In this document: piece by piece, positions 16,931-25,547 of the stretch
How the letters are laid out: every line of letters starts with the position of its first letter
Numbering within the stretch: position 1 is the stretch's first letter
NCBI RefSeq assembly: GCF_004023625.1
Contig: NZ_RPDJ01000064.1
Coordinates: forward strand, 1-34,193
Source: Streptomyces cavernae
GTDB lineage: Bacteria > Actinomycetota > Actinomycetes > Streptomycetales > Streptomycetaceae
Direction of reading: 5' to 3'
DNA: 34,193 nucleotides
Program-made: the position numbers and the translations under genes
The notes under the pieces: model-generated
Told to the model about the DNA's origin: nothing
What the model saw: only the letters and a program-made list of their open reading frames with translations
The model's database searches: none

Positions 16931-17533
16931 TCAGGCCACGGACTGCTCGCGCAGGGAGCGGTGGAAGGCGACGCACTCCTCGTACAGCGGCAGCAGGCCG
17001 CGCCGCTCCATCTCGGCAATGCTGGGGGCCTGGTGGTCCTTGTGCGAGAGCACCGGCTCGATGTCCTCGGGCCATGCGATGCCGAGGTCCGGATCGAGCG
17101 GGTGCACGCCGTGCTCTCGCCCGGGGGCGTAGCCCCGCGAGGTGAGGTAGAGGACGACGGCGTCGTCGGTGAGCGCCATGAACGCGTGGCCGAGCCCGGC
17201 CTCGACGTATAGGCTGCAGTGGGGGTCGTCGAGGCGGACTGCGTCCCAGGCACGGTAGGTGGGCGAGCCGACGCGGATGTCGACCACCACGTCGAGCACG
17301 GCGCCGCTGAGGCAGGTGACGTACTTGGCCTGGCCGGGCGGGACCTGGGCGAAGTGCACGCCCCGCAGCACCCCGCGCCGCGAGACGGACCGGTTGATCT
17401 GGGCGGCGCCGGGTTCGTAGCCGAGCACTCCGGTCAGCTCCCGGCCGCTGTACAGCTCCTGGAACTCACCCCGGTCGTCGGCGAACGCACGGGTCTCGGC
17501 CAGCCAGGCGCCGTCCACACTGAGCGGACGCAT
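16931..17533 (-). CDS. strM: StrM, dTDP-4-dehydrorhamnose 3,5-epimerase-type
   Basis: StrM epimerises dTDP-4-keto-6-deoxyglucose on the way to dTDP-dihydrostreptose, before ring contraction and reduction with StrL. The 200-residue RmlC-fold protein carries the DRGEFQELYS substrate segment, catalytic His60 (LRGVHFAQ) and DIRVGSPTY. The ATG at 17533 follows GAGGAGG and lies 14 bp after the strB2 stop, so it belongs to the strN-strB2-strM unit. Confidence 0.95.
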   Translation of the reverse strand: MRPLSVDGAWLAETRAFADDRGEFQELYSGRELTGVLGYEPGAAQINRSVSRRGVLRGVHFAQVPPGQAKYVTCLSGAVLDVVVDIRVGSPTYRAWDAVRLDDPHCSLYVEAGLGHAFMALTDDAVVLYLTSRGYAPGREHGVHPLDPDLGIAWPEDIEPVLSHKDHQAPSIAEMERRGLLPLYEECVAFHRSLREQSVA

Positions 17534-17547
17534 CCGCCCTCCTCTCG

Positions 17548-18600
17548 TCAGAAGCGGTAGGTCTCGAGGGTTCCGGTCCTGCGGACGTCGAGGGTGACGC
17601 TGTGGAAGCCCCCGCCGAGCATCCGGGCATGGGTCAGCCGCAGCGGAAGGACGTCCACTCCGTGCCGTTCCAGGACCGTCATCAGCGCCCGTTGCCTGCG
17701 GTCCACGACGACCAGGCCAGGCCGGAGCACCAGCAGGCTCATCCCGATCCACGGGGAGCAGTGCGGTACGTCCCCGGCGTAGCCGAGGCCGATGAGTTCG
17801 GGGCACTCGATCCGCTCCCACGAGCGCAGCACGGGGGGCAGGTTGTCCTCGGTCACCCTGGCGGGGTTGACCAGGACGAGGCCCGGCCGCAGGAGGACGA
17901 GGGTGGAGTCGAGATGGGTGGAGGAGTACAGGCCGCGGCAGGGGTGGACGGTGTACGTCTCGCCGAGGGCGGACTGGAGCCAGCGGGCTCCCTGCTCGTT
18001 GCCGCTGTCGGAGACCAGGTACAGCAGGTCGGTGCCGAGCCGCAGCACATTGGCCGCGTCGAACACCGGCTCCCGTTCGCGCAGCCGCTCGCCGGGGGGC
18101 GCGGAAGGGTCGTACATCGCGTCGGCGAGCCGGGGCTTGGGCGCGGACACCCATCTGCTGCCGCTGGTGAAGTACTCCATCAGCAGTTCCCGGTAGGCCG
18201 ACGACTCCAGCCACCGCGCGCGCAGTGCCATCGGGGTCTCGATGACGGTGTTTCCGACGGTGAGCAGCCCGTCGCGGGGGCAGTAGTCGTGGTAGCCGTC
18301 GCTCTCCCAGTCGGGGGTGCGCACACGGGCGGCGTGGTTGCGGGGGCGGGGGCGGCGGACGGTCACGCCGAGGCCGCGCAACTCCTCGCACAGCTCCTCC
18401 AGTTCGTCCTCGGTCTCCTTGACCACCCGGTCCGGGTAGGGGCCCGTGGGCACCTCCTGCCAGCGGCCGGGCCCGGCGTACTCGGCGTACTCGACGGCGA
18501 GCAGGCTCCGGTCGGCGACCGGCACCCGGGCGCCGAGGGCGGTGCCGACGACGGCCTCCTCCAGCGGATCCCATTCGTTGTGGACACTGACCAGGCTCAC
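17548..18600 (-). CDS. strB2: StrB2, amidinotransferase paralogue lacking the catalytic Cys
   Basis: StrB2 is the paralogue of StrB1 assigned to the second amidino transfer, giving streptidine phosphate. The 350 residues align with StrB1 along the full length, from SLVSVHNEWDPLEE to LETYRF. The triad Asp (Asp181, VFDAANV) and His (His229, STHLDS) are kept, but the nucleophilic Cys position is Ser334 (GGGFHSVTLD, codon AGC). Arg-dependent amidinotransferases form a covalent amidino-Cys intermediate, so activity is doubtful or altered. The start is GTG at 18600 with GGAGGG six bases upstream. It lies between strN (54 bp) and strM (14 bp). Confidence 0.93.
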   Translation of the reverse strand: MSLVSVHNEWDPLEEAVVGTALGARVPVADRSLLAVEYAEYAGPGRWQEVPTGPYPDRVVKETEDELEELCEELRGLGVTVRRPRPRNHAARVRTPDWESDGYHDYCPRDGLLTVGNTVIETPMALRARWLESSAYRELLMEYFTSGSRWVSAPKPRLADAMYDPSAPPGERLREREPVFDAANVLRLGTDLLYLVSDSGNEQGARWLQSALGETYTVHPCRGLYSSTHLDSTLVLLRPGLVLVNPARVTEDNLPPVLRSWERIECPELIGLGYAGDVPHCSPWIGMSLLVLRPGLVVVDRRQRALMTVLERHGVDVLPLRLTHARMLGGGFHSVTLDVRRTGTLETYRF

Positions 18601-18654
18601 GGCCAACCCTCCGGTACGAGTCGGTCACGGGACGCTTGCGGCGGTGGACGGGTT

Positions 18655-19587
18655 TCAGGCGGCGGGGAGGTAGCGGGCCAGCCGACCCCACATGGCGTCG
18701 TCGTCGGCGTCGCCGGTGTGGGGGCCGGTGAAGCGGCCGGCGTACTCGGCGATCTCAGCGAGGGTCCAGCGCAGTTCGTAGAAGCGCAGGAACGCCGGGC
18801 GGCCCTCGGGGGCGGCGCCGAACACCCGGGTCAGGGCGGCCCAGTCGCGTTCCGGCGGGGCCCACATCGCCCCGCCCCAGTCGATGATGTCCACGCCCCG
18901 CCCGAACAGGACGTTCGCCGGGCTGGGGTCGCCGTGGGTCAGCGCGGGGCGTTCGCCGCGCCACTGCGCGGTGCACCGGGCGGCCACTCGGGCTGCTTCC
19001 TCGCGCAGCGCGGTGAGGTGGTCCCACCGCCGGGTCACCAGACCGGCCAGCCGGCCGCCGTAGGGGCCGCACTCCGCGGCGCCGCCGCTCAGTGCCGCCT
19101 CCAGCGCCTTGTCGAGGTCGTTCTCGAAGGGGAAGCGGAAGTCCTCGGTGGGTACGTCGACGTGCCGGTCGGCGGGCGGCTCGAAACCGTGCACCTCGCG
19201 CAACTGGCGGATGAGCAGGTCCAGTTGTGCGGAGGTGGGCGGGGCCGAGGAGGCGGTGGCACGCTCCACGTACGGGAAGACCACGATGGGGAAGTCGGCG
19301 ATCCGGTGCACCACCCGTCCGTCCCGTCCGGCGAGCGGCGCGAGCACGTACCCCTTGCCGCTCTCGCGCAGCAGGAGCGCCACTTCGTACGCCCCGGGGA
19401 AATGCCCGTCCAGATCGCGGCGGACACTGATCCACAGGGGTCCGCAGCGGTAGGACCAACTGTCCTCGCCGAGCGGGAAGAATTTCGGATCGGGCAATTC
19501 CCGGCCGCTCGGTATGTATTCCTGGAAGTTCTCCTCGACAAGCCGGACAAGGCTCCGGCGATCCACGAGCTTGTTCTCCAAGAGCAT
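18655..19587 (-). CDS. strN: StrN, APH-fold phosphotransferase
   Basis: StrN is a 310-residue kinase of the aminoglycoside phosphotransferase/choline kinase fold. It has the catalytic loop ALTHGDPSPANVLF (Asp220, Asn225) and a metal-binding DIIDWGG (Asp236). It and StsE are the two candidates for the two cyclitol phosphorylations, scyllo-inosamine and its N-amidino analogue; the order cannot be read from sequence. I used the ATG at 19587; an in-frame GTG at 19602 would add five residues and put a TTA at codon 2. No strong ribosome site favours either. It is divergent from strO across 127 bp. Confidence 0.88.
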   Translation of the reverse strand: MLLENKLVDRRSLVRLVEENFQEYIPSGRELPDPKFFPLGEDSWSYRCGPLWISVRRDLDGHFPGAYEVALLLRESGKGYVLAPLAGRDGRVVHRIADFPIVVFPYVERATASSAPPTSAQLDLLIRQLREVHGFEPPADRHVDVPTEDFRFPFENDLDKALEAALSGGAAECGPYGGRLAGLVTRRWDHLTALREEAARVAARCTAQWRGERPALTHGDPSPANVLFGRGVDIIDWGGAMWAPPERDWAALTRVFGAAPEGRPAFLRFYELRWTLAEIAEYAGRFTGPHTGDADDDAMWGRLARYLPAA

Positions 19588-19714
19588 GCCAGAGGCTAAC
19601 ACCGGGAGCGGCCACGGGTCTTTTTCCGAGCGGGTGTTCAACCGTCCGGCGCCGGGAATGGCGGCGGGGAATGCGGCGCGCCACCGGTAATCCGTCCGTG
19701 GATATGGTGGGCCG

Positions 19715-20488
19715 ATGGAGAATGACAGTGACGTACTGCTGGCGCACCGACTCGCCGATCTGGCGGGCGAATTGGCGCTGGGATTCTTCGGGCGGCGGCC
19801 GGCCGCGCGGCACAAGAGCGACGGCAGCCCGGTCAGCGAGGCCGACCTCGCCGTGGAGCGGGCGATGCTGGCGGTGCTGGCGGCGGAACGGCCCGGGGAC
19901 GGGGTGCTGAGCGAAGAATGCGGCGCGCTGAGGAGCACGTCCCGGCGCCGCTGGATACTGGACCCCATCGACGGGACGATCCCGTTCCTGGCCGTGGCGC
20001 GCGACTGGGGCACCCATGTGGCCCTGGAGGTCGACGGTGAGCTGCGGGCCGCCGTGCTGAGCCGGCCCACCGAGGGTGTCAGGTGGTGGGCGGTCCGGGG
20101 CCGGGGGGCGTTCGCGTCCACCGATGGACAGCCGTTGTCGGCGGCACGTCGGCTGCGCGTCCCCGGGGCGGCGGTGCCGCTGGCCGAGGCCCGGGTGGGC
20201 GGCTTCCTGATGCCGGGTTCCCCCGTCGAGCCGGTGCGCGACCGGGTGCGGTGGGTGGAGTCCCCGGTGTGCCTGGTCGCGGATCTGCTGGAGGGCCGGG
20301 CCGACGCGGTGGTCGACGAGGGCGGCCACGTCTGGGACCGTGCCCCGGCCGCCCTGCTGGTGCGGGAGGCCGGGGGGCACGTCGACGACCTGCGCGGCGG
20401 CGGACGGCTGGACGGACGCTGGTTGCTGTACGCGGCGGACGGCGTCGCGGACAGGCTGGCCGGGCTGCTGCGGGACGCGGGGGTGTGA
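19715..20488 (+). CDS. strO: StrO, inositol monophosphatase-family phosphatase
   Basis: StrO is the likely phosphatase for N-amidino-scyllo-inosamine-4-phosphate, freeing it for oxidation by StsB. The 257-residue protein has the family metal sites: LSEECG (Glu67, Glu68), WILDPIDGT (Asp83, Asp86) and a C-terminal VWDRAPAALLVREAGG. The ATG at 19715 lies only seven bases after a TATGGT -10-like hexamer (19703-19708), so the transcript may be leaderless; no good Shine-Dalgarno is seen. It is monocistronic, with stsA convergent downstream. Confidence 0.92.
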   Translation: MENDSDVLLAHRLADLAGELALGFFGRRPAARHKSDGSPVSEADLAVERAMLAVLAAERPGDGVLSEECGALRSTSRRRWILDPIDGTIPFLAVARDWGTHVALEVDGELRAAVLSRPTEGVRWWAVRGRGAFASTDGQPLSAARRLRVPGAAVPLAEARVGGFLMPGSPVEPVRDRVRWVESPVCLVADLLEGRADAVVDEGGHVWDRAPAALLVREAGGHVDDLRGGGRLDGRWLLYAADGVADRLAGLLRDAGV

Positions 20489-20496
20489 GGTCACCA

Positions 20497-20514
20497 GCCG
20501 GCGCCGCCGCCGGC
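20497..20514. terminator. short hairpin between convergent strO and stsA
   Basis: GCCGGCG-CCGC-CGCCGGC forms a 7-bp GC stem in the 49-bp gap between the strO and stsA stops. It is a weak candidate for a shared terminator, since GC-rich short stems are common by chance at this composition. Confidence 0.35.
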
Positions 20515-20537
20515 CGGTCCCGCGCTGCCCGCACCGC

Positions 20538-21773
20538 TCAGGTCAGCGCCTCGCCCTTGACCGCGCGGCGGAAGGTGTCCGCCACGCGGTCGATCTCCGC
20601 GTCCGAGGAGCCGGGGTGGACGCCGAATCCGGGGCCGAGGTAGCCGTCGGAGACGCCGGTCGCCAGAGCGAGGGAACGCGCGAGGACGCTGTCGGTGTGG
20701 GGCAGGGCGCCGGGCTCGAACGCGTGCGGGGCAGGGCGGCCGCCGGGGGCGCGGAAGGGCACGGTGGAACGGTCGCCGCGGCCGAACGCGGTGAGCGCGG
20801 GCAGCCCGCCGTAGTAGTGCGTCGGCGAGTAGAGCAGCGTCCGGGTGCCGAGCCGGGCGGCGACGTCCCGGGCGTGCGCGGCGTCGTCGAAGACGTACAC
20901 GGCGGTCGTGCCGCACTCCCCCTCGGGATCGTGCAGGTGCCTTCGGCGCACTCCGGGCAGTTCGCCGACGGCCCGGACCAGCCGCTGCTTGACGTCGCGG
21001 ACCCGGCCGAGGATGCGGTCGAGCTTGCCGAGCTGGGCGAGCGCCACGGCGGCGTGCAGTTCGCCGAGTCCCAGGTTCATGCCGAGCAGCAGGTCGCCCC
21101 GGCCGCTGTCCTGGCGGTAGGGGAACCAGCCCTGGTCGTGGAAGGAGTAAGCCCGCTGGAAGACCAGCGGGTCGTCGGTGAGCAAGAACCCGCCCTGGAG
21201 CGAGGTGATCACCTTGTAGTGGTTGAGGGAGAAGGTGCCGGCGCTGCCCAGGGTGCCGAGCGGGCGGCCCCGGTGGCTGCCACCGGCGCTCTGGGCGCAG
21301 TCCTCCAGCAGGAGCAGGCCGTGTTCGTCGGCGAGGGCGCGCAGCGCGTCCATGTCCGAAGGGGCGCCCAGCATGTGCACGGGCATGATCGCCCGGGTGC
21401 GGGGGGTGATCCTGGCCCGTACGTCGTCCGGGTCCAGGGTGAGGGACTCGTCGATCTCCGCGAGCACGACATCGGCACCGCAGTGCAGTACCGCGGCGAT
21501 CGAGGCGACGAACATGTAGCCGGGCACGATGACCTCGTCACCCGGTCCGATGCCGAGGCCCACGAGGGCCGCGACCAGCGCGGACGTCCCGCTGTTGACG
21601 CTGAGGCAGTGGGCGGCGCCGAAGCGCTCGGCCGCCGCCCGTTCGAAGTGGCGGACCCACTCCCCCTCGCCGGGGTCGTCGAACGCCTCTCGGCCCGCGT
21701 ACCAGCGGTCGAGCACGGCCATCACATTGGCGCGCTCCTCGTCGCCAAAGAAGCGGTAGCCCGGTCCCGGCAC
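20538..21773 (-). CDS. stsA: StsA, second cyclitol PLP aminotransferase
   Basis: StsA is proposed to aminate N-amidino-3-keto-scyllo-inosamine with alanine as donor. The 411-residue DegT/StrS-family enzyme has the NSGTSALVAAL phosphate loop, the cofactor Asp in LLLEDCAQSAGG and the PLP Lys in FSLNHYKVITS. It is the most divergent of the three aminotransferases here. The start is GTG at 21773 with GGGAGGA upstream. It follows stsB by 45 bp on the same strand, consistent with oxidation followed by transamination. Confidence 0.9.
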   Translation of the reverse strand: MPGPGYRFFGDEERANVMAVLDRWYAGREAFDDPGEGEWVRHFERAAAERFGAAHCLSVNSGTSALVAALVGLGIGPGDEVIVPGYMFVASIAAVLHCGADVVLAEIDESLTLDPDDVRARITPRTRAIMPVHMLGAPSDMDALRALADEHGLLLLEDCAQSAGGSHRGRPLGTLGSAGTFSLNHYKVITSLQGGFLLTDDPLVFQRAYSFHDQGWFPYRQDSGRGDLLLGMNLGLGELHAAVALAQLGKLDRILGRVRDVKQRLVRAVGELPGVRRRHLHDPEGECGTTAVYVFDDAAHARDVAARLGTRTLLYSPTHYYGGLPALTAFGRGDRSTVPFRAPGGRPAPHAFEPGALPHTDSVLARSLALATGVSDGYLGPGFGVHPGSSDAEIDRVADTFRRAVKGEALT

Positions 21774-21818
21774 TGTGATTCCTCCCTGGGTGTCGCCCGG
21801 TGGTCCGGGCGTGCGGTG

Positions 21819-23342
21819 TCAGCCGGCCGCGAGCAGGGATGCGAGCCGACGGGACAGCGCGATGGTGGTCAAGGACGGGTTGGCGGCGCCCAGGCGGGGG
21901 AACACGGCCGGCCCGGCGGCGTACAGACCGGGCAGCGCGGGGAAGGCCTGGCGTGCGTCGAGCAGCCGGCCGAGCGGCAGACTGCCGCCCTCGTGGTCCT
22001 CGGTGCCGAGCAGGCTCGCCCAGGTCTCGGGCCGGCCGGTGGCCTGGCCGCGGGTGTGGTCGGGCAGCACCCGGGTGTTGTCGCGGTCGGCGTCGCCGAA
22101 CCCGGTGAACTCCAGGGGTGCGGCGGGCAGTCCCAGTTCCCGTGCGGCCGCCGCCCAGAAGGCGCGCAGCAGGTCGCGCTGGCCGCCGATCATCTTGCGG
22201 TCCTCGGGCAGCAGTTCGGTGCGGACGTGCGCCCTCCAGGGCTGTCCGGCGGACGGCCGGCCCTCCACCACGCTGTCCTCGTTGGGGAGTTGCTCGCCGG
22301 TGACCCGTACGTCCAGCAGCGCCTCGCCGTGCCCCTCGTCGTGCACGTCCATCCGCAGGTAGGAGCGGAGCACGGGGTCCGCCGGCAGGTGGTACGAGCC
22401 GGGTGCGGGCAGCCGGCCGGCGGGCAGCCGGACCACGAAGCCCTGCACGATGTGGTCGGCGAGGCTGCCGAGCCGGGGGGCGCGCAGTGCGCCCGCCTCG
22501 GTGAGGGCGTGCGCGGCCAGCCGGGTGCTCTCCACGGTGCCCGCGCACAGCACCACGGTGTCGGCGGCGACCGTCGCCACGGTGCCGTCGGCGGCGCGCA
22601 CCAGGACCCCGCGGGCCCGGCCGTTCCGCACGTCCACGGCGAGCACGTCGGTATCGCAGCGCACCCGGACGCCGGGGGGCGGGGCGGGGCGGCCGCCGGG
22701 CCCGCGCCAGGCGGCCAGCGCGGTGTACGCCTCCCAGCGGCCGGTGCCCGGCAGGTGCCGGCAGGCCCGGGGCAGGGGGCGGAACTCCCGACCGCCGAAC
22801 GGGGTCCGGGCGGGCTGCGCGGGGTCCCACAGCACGCCGCCGCTCCAGGCGGTCAGGTCCGCGGTGACCCGGTCGTACCAGGACGGCCCTCCGGCGGCGG
22901 CGGTGGTCAGGTCGGCCACGACCTCGGCGGGCCACTCGGGCGTGCGCAGCGCCCAGTCCTCCAGCGGCAGGATGACGCCGTGCCAGTACAGGGACCGGCC
23001 GCCCAGCCGGCGTCGCAGCCCGGAGATGCCGGTGTAGTGCGGGGGCACGTCGGACCGCCAGGGCCGGTGGAAGTGCGGGTCGCGCTCTGGCGCGAAGACG
23101 ACCTCGGTGGCGGCCCCCCGCGGGTGCGTCATGTGGATGTGGGACAGGTCCTCGCCGGGGCCCGCCTCCAGCAACAGGACGTCTTCGGCGCCGTGGCCGG
23201 CCAGCGCGGCGGCGAGTTCGACGCCCGCGAGGCCGCCGCCGACGATCACCGTCCGGGCGTGCCGCGGAGGAGGTCCCCACGGGCCCGGTCCCTCGGCACG
23301 GGAGGCGGCCAGGTCGTGGTGCGACGGGGGATTGCCGGACAT
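21819..23342 (-). CDS. stsB: StsB, GMC-type FAD oxidoreductase
   Basis: StsB is proposed to oxidise N-amidino-scyllo-inosamine to the 3-keto form for StsA. The 507-residue protein begins with an FAD-binding TVIVGGGLAGVELAAAL (GxGxxG at 35-40, Glu59 ending the second strand). It ends with the GMC-type C-terminal signature GLYAAGPAVFPRLGAANPSL followed by TTIAL. A His-containing SLYWHG segment is in the middle. The ATG at 23342 follows GAGGAG. The upstream region shared with divergent stsC contains a StrR box. Confidence 0.92.
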   Translation of the reverse strand: MSGNPPSHHDLAASRAEGPGPWGPPPRHARTVIVGGGLAGVELAAALAGHGAEDVLLLEAGPGEDLSHIHMTHPRGAATEVVFAPERDPHFHRPWRSDVPPHYTGISGLRRRLGGRSLYWHGVILPLEDWALRTPEWPAEVVADLTTAAAGGPSWYDRVTADLTAWSGGVLWDPAQPARTPFGGREFRPLPRACRHLPGTGRWEAYTALAAWRGPGGRPAPPPGVRVRCDTDVLAVDVRNGRARGVLVRAADGTVATVAADTVVLCAGTVESTRLAAHALTEAGALRAPRLGSLADHIVQGFVVRLPAGRLPAPGSYHLPADPVLRSYLRMDVHDEGHGEALLDVRVTGEQLPNEDSVVEGRPSAGQPWRAHVRTELLPEDRKMIGGQRDLLRAFWAAAARELGLPAAPLEFTGFGDADRDNTRVLPDHTRGQATGRPETWASLLGTEDHEGGSLPLGRLLDARQAFPALPGLYAAGPAVFPRLGAANPSLTTIALSRRLASLLAAG

Positions 23343-23433
23343 CTCTGACTCCTCGCCTGATGCTTTCCCGCCTCCGGCCGTGAAGAGGCGACCTGATATC
23401 CGGGCGGCCGGTTCGCCGCAGCGTACCCATCCC

Positions 23434-23462
23434 GTTCGACTGCGTGTCTTCCCCGGTCGAAC
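23434..23462. promoter_or_regulatory. StrR-binding box between stsB and stsC
   Basis: GTTCGACTG, 11 nt, CGGTCGAAC, the same half-sites as the box inside strR. It is centred 106 bp before the stsB start and 128 bp before the stsC start, well placed to activate both divergent promoters. A GATATC hexamer occurs at 23394-23399 on the stsB side, and a TAAATT -10-like hexamer at 23530-23535 on the stsC side. Confidence 0.88.
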
Positions 23463-23575
23463 ACGGCCGGGAGTTCCCGGTGGTCCGGGCGTACCGTGCG
23501 CACTGTGGCGTACGGCTGGTGGGGGTGCGTAAATTCCGATGCCCATCCGTCGCATTCTCGAAAGCGAGGGCAATC

Positions 23576-24850
23576 ATGGGAAATGCACTGGCGATCTCCG
23601 GTGGACCGCGTCTGACGGAGCGGGAGTGGCCCAGTTGGCCACAGCCGGGCGAGCGGGCACTGAAAAGCCTCGAGGACGTATTGACCAGCGGCCGCTGGAC
23701 CATCAGCTGCGCATATCAGGGGCGGCAGTCCTACGAGCGCCAATTCGCGGCCGCATTCGCGGACTACTGCCGTTCGGCGATGTGCGTGCCGATGGCGACG
23801 GGAACCGCCTCGCTGGCCATCGCGCTGGAGGCGTGCGGGGTGGGGGCCGGGGACGAGGTGATTGTGCCCGGTCTGAGCTGGGTGGCGTCCGCGTCGGCCG
23901 TGCTCGGCATCAACGCCGTACCGGTGCTGGTGGACGTCGATCCGGCCACGTACTGCCTCAATCCGGCGGCCGTGGAGTCGGCGATCACGGAACGGACGCG
24001 GGCCATCACCGTGGTGCACGCGTACTCGGCGGTGGCGGACCTGGACTCGCTGCTGGACATCGCCCAGCGGCACGGTCTGCCCCTGATCGAGGACTGCGCG
24101 CACGCGCACGGCGCCGGTTACGGCGACTGGCCGGTGGGTGCGTTCGGTGCGGCGGGGGTGTTCAGCATGCAGGGCAGCAAGTTGCTGACCTGCGGCGAGG
24201 GCGGTGCGCTGGTGACCGATGACGCGGAGATCGCCAACCGCGCGGAGCATCTGCGGGCGGACGGGCGGATCGTGCGCCAAGGACCGGTGGGCGTGGGCGA
24301 GATGGAGCTGGAGGAGACCGGCCGGCTGATGGGCAGCAACGCCTGCCTGTCGGAGTTCCACGCGGCGGTGCTGCTGGACCAGCTTGCCCTGCTGGACGGA
24401 CAGAACGCCCGCCGGGTGCGTGCCGCCGACCATCTGACTGGCCGGCTCGCCGACATGGGGATGACGGTGCAGGACACCTCACCGGGCACCACCGCCCGGG
24501 CCTACTACCGCTTCATGGTGCGGCTGCCCGACGAGGTGCTGGCGGTGGCACCGGTGGAGCGGATCGCCCGGGCGCTCACCGCCGAGCTGGGCTTCCCGGT
24601 GATGCTGACCCACCGGCCGCTGAACGACAACCCGCTGCACCGGCCCGCCTCGCGCCGGCGGTTCGCCACCGACGCGCGCTACCTGGAGCGGGTGGACCCG
24701 GCGCGGTTCGACCTCCCGGTCGCCAAGCGCATTCATGAGAGCGTGGTGAGCTTCGGCCACGAGGTGCTGCTGGCCCCGCTCGACGCCATCGACGACATCG
24801 CCCGGGCGTTCCGGAAGGTCATGGACAACGTCCGGGAGATCCCTCGCTGA
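23576..24850 (+). CDS. stsC: StsC, L-glutamine:scyllo-inosose aminotransferase
   Basis: StsC makes scyllo-inosamine from scyllo-inosose with glutamine as amino donor, the first committed step to streptidine. The 424-residue enzyme has ATGTASLAIAL (phosphate loop), LIEDCAHAHGAGY (cofactor Asp) and FSMQGSKLLTCGEGGAL (PLP Lys), the pattern of the glutamine-dependent cyclitol aminotransferases. The ATG at 23576 follows GCGAGGG. Its 3' end overlaps the convergent stsD gene by 32 bp. Confidence 0.95.
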   Translation: MGNALAISGGPRLTEREWPSWPQPGERALKSLEDVLTSGRWTISCAYQGRQSYERQFAAAFADYCRSAMCVPMATGTASLAIALEACGVGAGDEVIVPGLSWVASASAVLGINAVPVLVDVDPATYCLNPAAVESAITERTRAITVVHAYSAVADLDSLLDIAQRHGLPLIEDCAHAHGAGYGDWPVGAFGAAGVFSMQGSKLLTCGEGGALVTDDAEIANRAEHLRADGRIVRQGPVGVGEMELEETGRLMGSNACLSEFHAAVLLDQLALLDGQNARRVRAADHLTGRLADMGMTVQDTSPGTTARAYYRFMVRLPDEVLAVAPVERIARALTAELGFPVMLTHRPLNDNPLHRPASRRRFATDARYLERVDPARFDLPVAKRIHESVVSFGHEVLLAPLDAIDDIARAFRKVMDNVREIPR

Positions 24851-25502
24851 GGGGGTCACGGATGGGAGGCAGCACGTCCCCGCGGATCGCCGCGCCGAGC
24901 CGCTCGGCGAGAACCTCCGGGGTGGACACGTGCAGCGTGTGCATCCCCAGTTCCGCCCCCGCCCTCAGCACCGTGACGCGGTCGTCGACGAGCAGCGTCT
25001 CGGCGGCCGCCACCCGGCAACCCCGCAGGGCCTCGGTGAAGAACGACAGCGCCGGTTTCACCCGGCCGACGCGCCATGACGAGTACAGCGCGTCGAACAG
25101 GGCGAAGTGCCCGTAGGCAGCGTCCTTCATACGGTCCCAGTGCTCCGCCTCGTTGTTGGTGAGGACCGTCGTCAGGCCCGGCCGCTCCTCGCGCAGGCGG
25201 CGCAGGGCGCGGAAGTTGTCCCGGTGGGCACGGACGGAGCCCAGGTACGCGCGGTCCAGCCACCGCGCCTCCTCGGGTGTGATGCCGGCCGGTGGTCCCG
25301 TTCCGTCCGCGACGAGGCTTCTCAGCACCTGGTGCACATGGCGTGCGCCGCTCTCGTACCGGGGCGCCGACGCCTCCACGCGCCGGGCGAGTTCGGCGCG
25401 GTCCACGCCGTACCGGTCGGCGACCCGGTCGAGGAAGTCCGTCTCCTCGTTGATGTTGTTGTAGAGCACGCCGCCGGCGTCCACGAACAACGCTCGAATC
25501 AT
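24819..25502 (-). CDS. stsD: StsD, HAD-superfamily hydrolase-like protein
   Basis: The 227-residue StsD is a haloacid dehalogenase-like hydrolase with motif I VDAGGVLY (Asp8), motif II VLTNNE, motif III GRVKP (Lys) and motif IV LLVDDRV. The usual second Asp of D-x-D is Gly, as in some genuine HAD phosphatases, so activity is possible. It may dephosphorylate a sugar phosphate of the N-methyl-L-glucosamine branch; this is inference. The ATG at 25502 follows AAAGGG. Its end overlaps stsC by 32 bp in convergent orientation. Confidence 0.86.
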   Translation of the reverse strand: MIRALFVDAGGVLYNNINEETDFLDRVADRYGVDRAELARRVEASAPRYESGARHVHQVLRSLVADGTGPPAGITPEEARWLDRAYLGSVRAHRDNFRALRRLREERPGLTTVLTNNEAEHWDRMKDAAYGHFALFDALYSSWRVGRVKPALSFFTEALRGCRVAAAETLLVDDRVTVLRAGAELGMHTLHVSTPEVLAERLGAAIRGDVLPPIRDPLSEGSPGRCP

Positions 25503-25547
25503 GCTTCAGACCCTTTCCCCCCGGGAGCCGGTGACGGCCCTGCGGGC

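Noticed and set aside
19597..19602. GTG start of strN with TTA as second codon
   Set aside because: Possible, but no ribosome site supports it and the ATG five codons later is an adequate start; mentioned under strN only.
20340..23348. A 1002-codon plus-strand open frame
   Set aside because: It is antisense to stsA and stsB, which have clear family motifs and ribosome sites. The long frame is a product of high GC content and has no recognisable domain.
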